From positions 248,001 through 312,000 of the forward strand of contig NZ_SOFG01000024.1 in NCBI RefSeq assembly GCF_004402485.1: a stretch of DNA of 64,000 nucleotides, read 5' to 3'. Under the pieces are notes generated by a model. The model worked only from the letters and a program-made list of their open reading frames with translations, was not told the DNA's origin and searched no databases. The number at the start of each line of letters is the position of its first letter. Within the stretch, counting starts at the first letter, position 1. The position numbers were made by a program, and so were the translations under genes. The DNA is from Cryobacterium algoricola. GTDB taxonomy: Bacteria > Actinomycetota > Actinomycetes > Actinomycetales > Microbacteriaceae. Shown here in pieces: positions 55,576 to 62,989 of this stretch.

Positions 55576-56484
55576 GTGACGGTCCAGGAACAACAGAGCA
55601 TTGGCGTGCCCGCAGCGCCAGAGCGCTCGGTCGAGGTGTACGACTTCCGTCGTCCGACGACCCTCGCGCGCGAGCACTCGCGCGTTCTCGAACTCGCTTT
55701 CGAGACCTTCGCCCGCCAGTGGGGCACCCAGTTGACCGCGAAGGTCCGCGTGATGTCCCAGGTCACCTGCGAGCACGTCCTGATGCGCAGCTACGACGAA
55801 TACGCGAGCTCGCTGCCGTCATCGACCGCGATGGTGCTCTGCCCGATCGGCAGCCTCGCGGCCAAGGCCGTCATCCAGTTCCCGACCGCGGCGGCCCTGT
55901 CCTGGGTCAGCCACATGCTCGGCGGCAGCGAGGGCCCTCCGCTTCCCGAGCGCACCTTCACCCAGATCGAGCTCGCCCTCGTCCGACGCCTGATGGAGGA
56001 CGCCCTCGAGGACCTGCGCTACTCCCTCGGGACGCTCCTCGTCCTGCCGATCTCGTTCGGCGGCATCCAGTACAACTCGCAGTTCGCCCAGGCCGCGGCA
56101 ACGAGCGACCTCGTCATCGTCGCGACGTTCTCGATGCGGGTCGGCGAGACGACCTCGACCGCAACTCTCGCGATGCCCGCCGAGACCCTGCTTCCGCAAC
56201 TCGGGGAGTCTATCCCGGTCATCACCGCGGAAGAGCAGCAGGCGAAGCTGCACGCCCAGCTCGCCTGGGTGCCCGTCGACCTGTCCCTGCAGCTCAGCCC
56301 GATCCGGGTGCTCCCGAGCGTCATCCTCGGCCTTGCCGTCGGTGACCTGCTGCCCGTCCCGCACTCCAGGCATCGCCCGCTCGACCTCGTCGTCGACGGG
56401 CACACCCTGGCCAGGGCCGCCGTCGGATCCAACGGCTCCCGCCTGGCCTGCATCGTCACCGACACCGAGGAACTGTCCCCATGA
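55576..56484 (+). CDS. fliM: Flagellar motor switch protein FliM
   Basis: A 302-residue FliM. The middle CheC-like domain shows VYDFRRPTTLAREHSRVLELAFETFARQW, MRSYDEYASSLPSSTAM, FTQIELALVRRLMEDALEDL and a C-terminal SpoA-like domain (LSLQLSPIRVLPSVILGLAVGDLLPV). The N-terminus lacks the LSQxEIDxLL peptide that binds phospho-CheY in most FliM proteins. GTG 55576 is the only start compatible with the promoter position. It forms the C ring with FliN and FliG. Confidence 0.93.
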   Translation: MTVQEQQSIGVPAAPERSVEVYDFRRPTTLAREHSRVLELAFETFARQWGTQLTAKVRVMSQVTCEHVLMRSYDEYASSLPSSTAMVLCPIGSLAAKAVIQFPTAAALSWVSHMLGGSEGPPLPERTFTQIELALVRRLMEDALEDLRYSLGTLLVLPISFGGIQYNSQFAQAAATSDLVIVATFSMRVGETTSTATLAMPAETLLPQLGESIPVITAEEQQAKLHAQLAWVPVDLSLQLSPIRVLPSVILGLAVGDLLPVPHSRHRPLDLVVDGHTLARAAVGSNGSRLACIVTDTEELSP

Positions 56485-57179
56485 GCCCTGCCACGACCGC
56501 CATCCGCAATCTCGTCGAGGCCCTGCTCACGGTCCTGCCAACGCCCACCCGCCTGCAGGCGACCCCGTGCTCCGGCGGGGCCCTTGCCGGACGCCTCGGC
56601 GCCGGCGTCGTCGCGTCCTTCGTCGGCGTCACGAGCGCCGACCTCGCGATCGTCCTCACCGACCCGCACTCCCTCGACGCCGCTGCCGGCAACGGCGCCT
56701 TCGCGAGCCTCGACGTCCTCCGGCCCGCCCTCGACAGTGCCGCGACGGTCCTCGGCATCGGCGTACTCGGCGCCTCCCGCCTCGAAGACGTCACCGCCCT
56801 GTTCGCGGATGCCGACACGAGCGTTTTCGAGCTCGCGAGCGAGGGCGTCGTGAGCGCCTGGTTCGCGATCCGCCTCCGCGAGAACGGTGCTGGGTCCGGA
56901 ATCCCGCAGGCCGAGCACCCGTCCGTGGTCGGAAAGCTCGGCCGGATCAACAGCGTCGAGATGGCCCTGACCGTTGAGATCGGCCGCACCCGGATGTCCG
57001 TGCGCGACGTGCTCGCCCTCGAACCCGGCGCCGTGATCGAGCTCGACCGCTCCGCGGGAGCCCCCGCCGACATCCTGTTGAACGGCCGGCTCATCGCACA
57101 CGGCGAGATCGTCGTCGTCGACCAGGACTATGCCGTGCGGATCACCCAGATCCTCGATGTCGCCGAGAGCCTGGGCTAG
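56481..57179 (+). CDS. fliN: Motor switch protein FliN with N-terminal extension
   Basis: A 232-residue protein. Residues ~155-232 are a FliN/SpoA domain (INSVEMALTVEIGRTRMSVRDVLALEPGAVIELDRSAGAPADILLNGRLIAHGEIVVVDQDYAVRI pattern). The first ~150 residues form an extra domain (GALAGRLGAGVVASFVGVTSADLAIVL ... SALF-like helices) that recalls the CheC-type front half of FliY, though clear phosphatase motifs are not visible. It builds the C ring. Overlaps fliM by 4 bases. Confidence 0.9.
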   Translation: MSPATTAIRNLVEALLTVLPTPTRLQATPCSGGALAGRLGAGVVASFVGVTSADLAIVLTDPHSLDAAAGNGAFASLDVLRPALDSAATVLGIGVLGASRLEDVTALFADADTSVFELASEGVVSAWFAIRLRENGAGSGIPQAEHPSVVGKLGRINSVEMALTVEIGRTRMSVRDVLALEPGAVIELDRSAGAPADILLNGRLIAHGEIVVVDQDYAVRITQILDVAESLG

Positions 57180-57749
57180 ATGGACACCCTCCTCGTCGCC
57201 CTCCGCGTCGCGCTGTCGCTCGCCGTCGTCGTCGGACTCCTCTGGGTCCTGCAGCGCCGCATGCAGAAGGGCACCCGCCGTGGCCCCAAAGCCAGCCTCG
57301 TCTCGGTTGTCGGCCGGCAGGGTCTCGGCCAGAAGGCATCCGTCGTCGTCGTCGACGTCGAGGGCCGGCGCTTCGTGCTCGGAGTGACCGAACAGTCCGT
57401 CACCGTGCTGCACGACGCGGTGAGCCCCGCGGAGAGCTTCGCCACGACGTTGCACGCGGCGGATGCCGACGCGGACTCGCGCGCCACGACGGGTCCTTTC
57501 GCCCGGGCGGACGCCTCCACCGCGCGCGCGTACGAGGGTGCGGCGACCGCAGCAGCGGCCGACGACGAGGCACTTCCGGCGCCGCTCACCTTCCGGCCCC
57601 GTCACGACAGGGGCACCCGCGCGGCAGACCCGGCCGTGCGCGACGAGTCGGGACCGGGCTCGAGCTCGCGGCCGAACCGTCTGGCCGGATCGATCCTCTC
57701 GCCGGCGACGTGGCAGCAGACTGCCGCGGCACTCCGGCAGGGACGGTGA
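57180..57749 (+). CDS. fliO: Flagellar biosynthesis protein FliO
   Basis: A 189-residue protein with an N-terminal membrane span (VALRVALSLAVVVGLLWVLQRRMQ) and a following beta-rich FliO domain (VSVVGRQGLGQKASVVVVDVEGRRFVLGVTEQSVTVLHD). The rest is a disordered-looking Ala/Arg-rich tail. It helps assemble FliP. Starts right after the fliN stop. Confidence 0.85.
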   Translation: MDTLLVALRVALSLAVVVGLLWVLQRRMQKGTRRGPKASLVSVVGRQGLGQKASVVVVDVEGRRFVLGVTEQSVTVLHDAVSPAESFATTLHAADADADSRATTGPFARADASTARAYEGAATAAAADDEALPAPLTFRPRHDRGTRAADPAVRDESGPGSSSRPNRLAGSILSPATWQQTAAALRQGR

Positions 57750-58693
57750 GCACCCGCACCGTGCGCCCCGCCCTGTCCGGGCTTCGTGCGCTGCGCTCGG
57801 ACGGACTGCGCCCGAACGCGCTCCGTTTCGGCGCCGAGCGCTCCGACTCGCTGCGTTCCGCCGACCGGCGCCGTCACGCACGACTCCTCGTGATGGCGGC
57901 GCTCGTTCTCGTCATCGTCGTCGCCGTCGTGCTGCTCGCCACGAGCGCGGGCCACGCCGCGACGGTTGCCCCGGTCGCGCCCATCGACCCGGTCGCGCCG
58001 AGCACTCCGACGCCCGCGGCAGGCACCGGGCTCAGCGTCGACATCAACGGCCCGGACGGTTCCCCGTCGTCGGCGATCGTGACCCTGATCGGGATCACCC
58101 TGCTCTCGGTCGCCCCGGCCCTGCTGCTGATGATGACGAGCTTCACCAAGATCTTCGTGGTGCTCGCGATGACCAGGAACGCGCTCGCGCTCCCGTCGAT
58201 TCCGCCGAACCAGGTGCTCGCGGGCCTCGCCCTGTTCCTGTCGCTGTTCATCATGGCGCCCGTGCTCACCGACATCAACAACCACGCCCTGCAGCCCTAC
58301 CTGAACGGCACGCTCTCGTTCGACGACGCGGTCACGATCGGCTCGGCGCCGCTGCGCACCTTCATGCTCGCCCACACCCGTGAGGAAGACCTCGCCCTGA
58401 TGACCAGGGCCGCCGACCAGGCCAACCCGGTCAGCCGTGACGCGGTGTCCCTGCTCACCCTGATCCCGGCGTTCATGATCTCCGAGCTGCGCGCGGCCTT
58501 CATCATCGGCTTCGTCATCTTCATCCCGTTCCTCGTCATCGACATCGTCGTTTCCGCCGCACTGATGTCGATGGGCATGATGATGCTGCCGCCGGTGATG
58601 ATCTCGCTCCCGTTCAAGATCCTGCTGTTCGTGCTCGTCGACGGTTGGGGACTGATCATCACGACCCTCATCACGAGTTACCGGGGTGGCTGA
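57746..58693 (+). CDS. fliP: Flagellar export gate protein FliP
   Basis: A 315-residue protein with an N-terminal extension containing repeated Arg-Ser-Asp-type residues, a signal-like span (about 49-70) and the conserved FliP core: LIGITLLSVAPALLLMMTSFTKIFVVLAMTRNALA, PPNQVLAGLALFLSLFIMAPV, LLTLIPAFMISELRAAFIIGFVIFIPFLVIDIVV. Start GTG 57746 overlaps the fliO stop. It forms the core export channel with FliQ and FliR. Confidence 0.95.
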   Translation: MSTRTVRPALSGLRALRSDGLRPNALRFGAERSDSLRSADRRRHARLLVMAALVLVIVVAVVLLATSAGHAATVAPVAPIDPVAPSTPTPAAGTGLSVDINGPDGSPSSAIVTLIGITLLSVAPALLLMMTSFTKIFVVLAMTRNALALPSIPPNQVLAGLALFLSLFIMAPVLTDINNHALQPYLNGTLSFDDAVTIGSAPLRTFMLAHTREEDLALMTRAADQANPVSRDAVSLLTLIPAFMISELRAAFIIGFVIFIPFLVIDIVVSAALMSMGMMMLPPVMISLPFKILLFVLVDGWGLIITTLITSYRGG

Positions 58694-58968
58694 TGGACAC
58701 CAACGCCATTCTCGACATCGGCATGCAGGCGATCATCGTCGCGGGCAAGCTCTCCGCGCCGATCCTGATCACCGCCCTCGTCGTCGGTTTCGCCATCTCC
58801 CTGCTGCAGTCGATCACGCAGATCCAGGAGGTGACGCTCTCCTTCGTGCCCAAGGCGATCGCCGTCTGCATCGCCCTGCTCATCTGCGGGCACTGGATGA
58901 TCTCCGAGATCGTCTCGTTCACGACCGCGCTCTTCGACAAGATCCCGACCCTCATCGGCGGCGGCTGA
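58693..58968 (+). CDS. fliQ: Flagellar export gate protein FliQ
   Basis: A 91-residue protein of two membrane helices (MQAIIVAGKLSAPILITALVVGFAISLLQSITQIQE and IAVCIALLICGHWMI), the family's length and pattern. Coupled to fliP and fliR by TGATG overlaps. Confidence 0.95.
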   Translation: MDTNAILDIGMQAIIVAGKLSAPILITALVVGFAISLLQSITQIQEVTLSFVPKAIAVCIALLICGHWMISEIVSFTTALFDKIPTLIGGG

Positions 58969-59726
58969 TGAACATCACCCTCGACTTCACCTGGATCGAG
59001 GCCGTCATGCTCGCCGGGGTGCGCCTCATCGCGTTCCTCGTGATCGCCCCGCCGTTCTCCTACAACGCGTTCCCGCTCCGGATCAAGGGCATGCTCTCGC
59101 TCGGGCTCGCCCTCGCCGTGTCGCCCGTCGTCACCCCCGGCTACGTCTCCCCGGACACCGGCGGCTTCATCCTCGCGCTCCTGCTGGAAATCGTCGTCGG
59201 CGGAATGCTCGGCTTCCTCGTGCTGATCGTGTTCTCGGCCGTGCAGTCGGCCGGCAACCTGATCGACCAGTTCGGCGGATTTCAGCTCGCCCAGGGCTTC
59301 GACCCGCAGGCGATGGTCAACGGCGCCATGTTCACCCGGCTCTACCAGATGACCGCCCTCGCGCTCCTCTTCGCGTCCGGCGGCTACCAGCTCATCATCG
59401 GCGGCCTGACCCGGAGCTTCACGGCCATCCCGATCGGCGGGGGAATGGACCTCGCCGCCCCGGTCCAGGCCGCGACGAACGCCGTCGGCCAGCTGCTGCT
59501 CTCCGCCGTGCAGATCGCCGGCCCGCTCATCGTCGTGCTCTTCCTCGCGGATGCCGGCCTCGGCCTGCTCACCCGGGTCGCGCCGGCGCTCAACGCCTTC
59601 GCCCTCGGCTTCCCCCTCAAGATCCTGATCACCCTCACCCTCGGGGCGAGCGCCTTCGTCGCGCTCCCGCGCATCGTGTCCGCACTCACCGACACCGCCG
59701 TGTCGACCGTATTCGGGGTGAGGTAG
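58968..59726 (+). CDS. fliR: Flagellar export gate protein FliR
   Basis: A 252-residue protein with six hydrophobic helices; GLALAVSPVV, SAVQSAGNLIDQFGGFQLAQGFDPQ and LGLLTRVAPALNAFALGFPLKILITL are FliR signatures. It completes the FliPQR channel. Confidence 0.95.
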   Translation: MNITLDFTWIEAVMLAGVRLIAFLVIAPPFSYNAFPLRIKGMLSLGLALAVSPVVTPGYVSPDTGGFILALLLEIVVGGMLGFLVLIVFSAVQSAGNLIDQFGGFQLAQGFDPQAMVNGAMFTRLYQMTALALLFASGGYQLIIGGLTRSFTAIPIGGGMDLAAPVQAATNAVGQLLLSAVQIAGPLIVVLFLADAGLGLLTRVAPALNAFALGFPLKILITLTLGASAFVALPRIVSALTDTAVSTVFGVR

Positions 59727-60941
59727 ATGTCGGACTCCGGCGAAAAGACCGAGCAGGCCACCGACAAGCGGATGAAAGAGGTCCGCGCCAAGGGCCAGCT
59801 CTCCAAGTCGCAGGACCTCACCGCCTGGATCGGCATCGGCGCCGCGGCAGCCCTCGCCCCCGTCACGATCAGCCTCGGCTCCCAGGCCGGCTCCAGCCAG
59901 CTCGACGGACTGCACGCGATCATGGCCGATCCGAGCCCCGAACTCGCCGAACAGCTGATGGGCGATGCGTTCTCCTCGCTCACCGGCACCCTGACCCCGT
60001 TGCTGGCGACCGTGTTCGCCGTCGTGCTCCTCGGTGCCGCCGCCCAGGGCGGAGTGCACCTCAAGAAGCTCGAGGGCAAGTACGACCAGTTCAATCTCGT
60101 CACCGGGCTCGGCCGCACCTTCGGCGGCCAGGCGGTCTGGCAGGGTGTGAAGGCCCTGCTGAAGACCGCGGCGGTCGGCGTCGTGCTGACCCTCGTGATC
60201 CAGGGCCTCGCCCCCGTCCTGATGACCGCGGGCGGCCTCCCGGTCGCGGCCCTGATCGACGCGGCAGGGGGCGGAGCCGCCTCGCTCGTGCAGGCGGCCA
60301 TCGTGTCCGGGCTCGTGCTCGCCGCAGCCGACGTCTTCGTGGTGATGCGCCGCAACCGCAAACGCACCCGGATGACCAAGAAGGAGGTCACCGACGAGAA
60401 CAAGAGCTCGGAAGGCGACCCCAGGATCAAGTCGCAACGCCGCTCCCGGCAGCTCGCCATGAGCCGGAACCGGATGATCGCATCCGTCTCGACCGCCGAC
60501 GTCGTGCTGGTCAACCCGACCCACTTCGCCGTCGCCCTCCGCTACGAGCCGGGCAAGTCCGCACCGAGGGTGGTGGCGACGGGAGCAGGGAACATCGCCC
60601 TGCGCATCCGCGAGCAGGCGGCCACCGACGGGGTGCCGATCGTGCGCGACATCCCGCTCGCACGGGCGCTGCACAGCGCCTGCAAGCTCGGTGACGAGAT
60701 CCCGGTCGAGCTCTACAACGCCGTCGCCCGCGTGCTCGCGTTCGTGCTCGCGCTCAAGACCCGCGGGTCGAGCTCCGGCTCCGGATACACGACCGGCTAC
60801 GGCGAGGACGCCGGCGTGCATACCCTCACCCAGGCCGCCCACGCCGTGCCGACGGCCTTCGCCGGAGCCGGCTCCGCCGGGCGCCCGGCCTCACGCTCCG
60901 CGTCCCACTCCGCCGCTCACTCCACCGGAGGTTCCCGATGA
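59727..60941 (+). CDS. flhB: Flagellar export switch protein FlhB
   Basis: A 404-residue protein. SGEKTEQATDKRMKEVRAKGQLSKSQDL is the FlhB N-terminus, four membrane spans follow, and the cytoplasmic part carries the self-cleavage motif NPTHF (N263) and LARALHSACKLGDEIPVELYNAVARVLAFVL. It switches export from hook to filament proteins with FliK. The last ~55 residues are Ser/Ala/Gly-rich and unconserved. Confidence 0.95.
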   Translation: MSDSGEKTEQATDKRMKEVRAKGQLSKSQDLTAWIGIGAAAALAPVTISLGSQAGSSQLDGLHAIMADPSPELAEQLMGDAFSSLTGTLTPLLATVFAVVLLGAAAQGGVHLKKLEGKYDQFNLVTGLGRTFGGQAVWQGVKALLKTAAVGVVLTLVIQGLAPVLMTAGGLPVAALIDAAGGGAASLVQAAIVSGLVLAAADVFVVMRRNRKRTRMTKKEVTDENKSSEGDPRIKSQRRSRQLAMSRNRMIASVSTADVVLVNPTHFAVALRYEPGKSAPRVVATGAGNIALRIREQAATDGVPIVRDIPLARALHSACKLGDEIPVELYNAVARVLAFVLALKTRGSSSGSGYTTGYGEDAGVHTLTQAAHAVPTAFAGAGSAGRPASRSASHSAAHSTGGSR

Positions 60942-62989
60942 AGACCACGCTCTCCAGGCTCGCCGTGCCGATCGGTGTGGTCGGCATCATCCTGCTCCTC
61001 GTCGTCCCCGTGCCCGCCGTGCTGCTCGACATGCTGATCATCGTCAACATCCTGCTCGGCCTCGTGGTGCTGCTCACGACCATGTTCGTCAAGAAGCCGC
61101 TCGACTTCTCGGTCTTCCCGTCCCTCCTCCTCGTGGCGACCCTGTTCCGGCTGGGCCTCAACGTCGCATCCACCCGTCTGGTGCTCGGCGACGGCTACGC
61201 CGGCCAGGTGATCGCCTCGTTCGGCCAGGTCGCCGTCGGCGGGTCGATCATCATCGGCGCCGTGATCTTCCTGATCCTCGTCGTGATCCAGTTCGTCGTC
61301 GTCACCAAGGGTGCCGAGCGAGTCGCCGAGGTCGGCGCCCGGTTCACCCTCGACGCCATGCCCGGCAAGCAGATGGCGATTGACGCCGACCTCAACGCCG
61401 GCCTGATCACCGACACCCAGGCCAGGGAACGCCGGGCCGAGGTCTCCGCGGAGGCCGACTTCTACGGCGCCATGGACGGCGCGTCGAAGTTCGTCAAGGG
61501 TGACGCGATCGCCGGGATCATCATCATCATCATCAACCTCGTCGGCGGCATCGGCATCGGCATGATCCAGCGCGGCATGTCGATCACGGACGCGATGAGC
61601 ACCTACTCGCTCCTGACCATCGGAGACGGGCTCGTCACCCAGATCCCGGCCCTGCTGATGGCCGTGTCCACCGGCATGATCGTGACGCGGTCCAACGCCG
61701 AGTCCGACATCGGCGCGACCGCGTCGGCGCAGCTCACCCAGTCCCGCAACGCGCTCATGATCGCCGGCGGCGCGGCCCTCCTGATGGCGCTCATCCCCGG
61801 GATGCCCATCCTCCCGTTCGTGGTCGCCGGGGCGAGCCTGCTGCTCGTCTCCCAGCGGATCAAGGCGAGCGAGGCGCGGGAGCAGGTCAGGCAGGCCGCG
61901 GCCGCCGTCGCCGAACGTGCGCCGGTGCGCTCGGACACCCCCGAGGACCTGATCGAGTCGATGCGGGTGCACGCCCTCGAGATCCTGCTCGCCTCCGATC
62001 TCGTCGACCTCGTCTCGGGAGCCCAGGACGACTTGCTCGCCCGGGTGCGCGCCCTCCGCCGCAAGATCGCGATCGACCTCGGCGTCGTCGTTCCGCCGGT
62101 GCGCACCCGCGATAGCGTCGAGCTGCCCTCCGCGACCTACGTCATCCGCATCGCGGGCGTCGAAGCCGGCCGCGGACTCGCCCCGTCCGGCAAGGTGCTC
62201 GCCCTCGGCGACAACCTCGACGGCCTCCCGGGCACCGCGACCATCGAGCCGGTCTTCGGCCTCGCCGGAAAATGGGTGCCGAGCGAGATGCGGCACAGCG
62301 CGGAGATGGCCGGCGCGACCGTCATCGACCGGGTGTCCGTGCTCGTGACCCACCTCTCCTCGATCGTCACCGGGAACGCGGCGCGTCTCCTCACCCGGGA
62401 GGACGTGCGCGTGCTGACCGACGGCGTCAAGCAGGTCAACCCGGCCGCCGTCGACGACCTGATCCCCGGCATGCTGTCCCTCGCCGAGGTGCAACGGGTG
62501 TTGCAGGGCCTTCTGATGGAGCAGATCCCGATCAACGACCTCTCCCGGATCTACGAGGCCCTCTCGCTGCGGGCGAAGGCATCGACCGACCCGGAGGGCC
62601 TGATCGAGGCCGCCAGGCAGGGTCTCGGCCCGGCACTCGCCGCCCAGTACCTCGACGACGGACTCCTCCGCGTCATCATGATCGAACCCGGCCTCGAGCA
62701 GTCCCTGCTCGAGGGCATGCGCGCCTCGGAGCAGGGCACCCAGATCATGCTCGAACCCGCCAGGATCGACGCGATCCTGAGCTCGCTCAAGGCCTCGCTC
62801 GCGACCGTCGAGGCGAGCGGGCTGACCGCCGTGCTCGTCTGCGCCCCCGCGCTGCGACCGGCGATCCACCGGCTCGTCTCCGCGCAGACCGGCGGCCTCC
62901 CGGTGCTGTCCTACCTTGAGGTCACCTCCGCGAACGTCGCCATCGAAACCGTGGGGGTGGTCCGTGGAACCGAAACGATTTCAGCTTGA
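60938..62989 (+). CDS. flhA: Flagellar export platform protein FlhA
   Basis: A 683-residue protein with the FHIPEP block (RFTLDAMPGKQMAIDADLNAGLITDTQARERR), N-terminal membrane spans starting ~7, and a cytoplasmic half that ends in the FlhA_C domain (LAALVCAPALRPAIHRLVSAQTGGLPVLSYLEVTSANVAIETVG pattern). It docks chaperones and substrates at the export gate. Overlaps flhB by 4 bases and the next gene by 26. Confidence 0.96.
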   Translation: MKTTLSRLAVPIGVVGIILLLVVPVPAVLLDMLIIVNILLGLVVLLTTMFVKKPLDFSVFPSLLLVATLFRLGLNVASTRLVLGDGYAGQVIASFGQVAVGGSIIIGAVIFLILVVIQFVVVTKGAERVAEVGARFTLDAMPGKQMAIDADLNAGLITDTQARERRAEVSAEADFYGAMDGASKFVKGDAIAGIIIIIINLVGGIGIGMIQRGMSITDAMSTYSLLTIGDGLVTQIPALLMAVSTGMIVTRSNAESDIGATASAQLTQSRNALMIAGGAALLMALIPGMPILPFVVAGASLLLVSQRIKASEAREQVRQAAAAVAERAPVRSDTPEDLIESMRVHALEILLASDLVDLVSGAQDDLLARVRALRRKIAIDLGVVVPPVRTRDSVELPSATYVIRIAGVEAGRGLAPSGKVLALGDNLDGLPGTATIEPVFGLAGKWVPSEMRHSAEMAGATVIDRVSVLVTHLSSIVTGNAARLLTREDVRVLTDGVKQVNPAAVDDLIPGMLSLAEVQRVLQGLLMEQIPINDLSRIYEALSLRAKASTDPEGLIEAARQGLGPALAAQYLDDGLLRVIMIEPGLEQSLLEGMRASEQGTQIMLEPARIDAILSSLKASLATVEASGLTAVLVCAPALRPAIHRLVSAQTGGLPVLSYLEVTSANVAIETVGVVRGTETISA

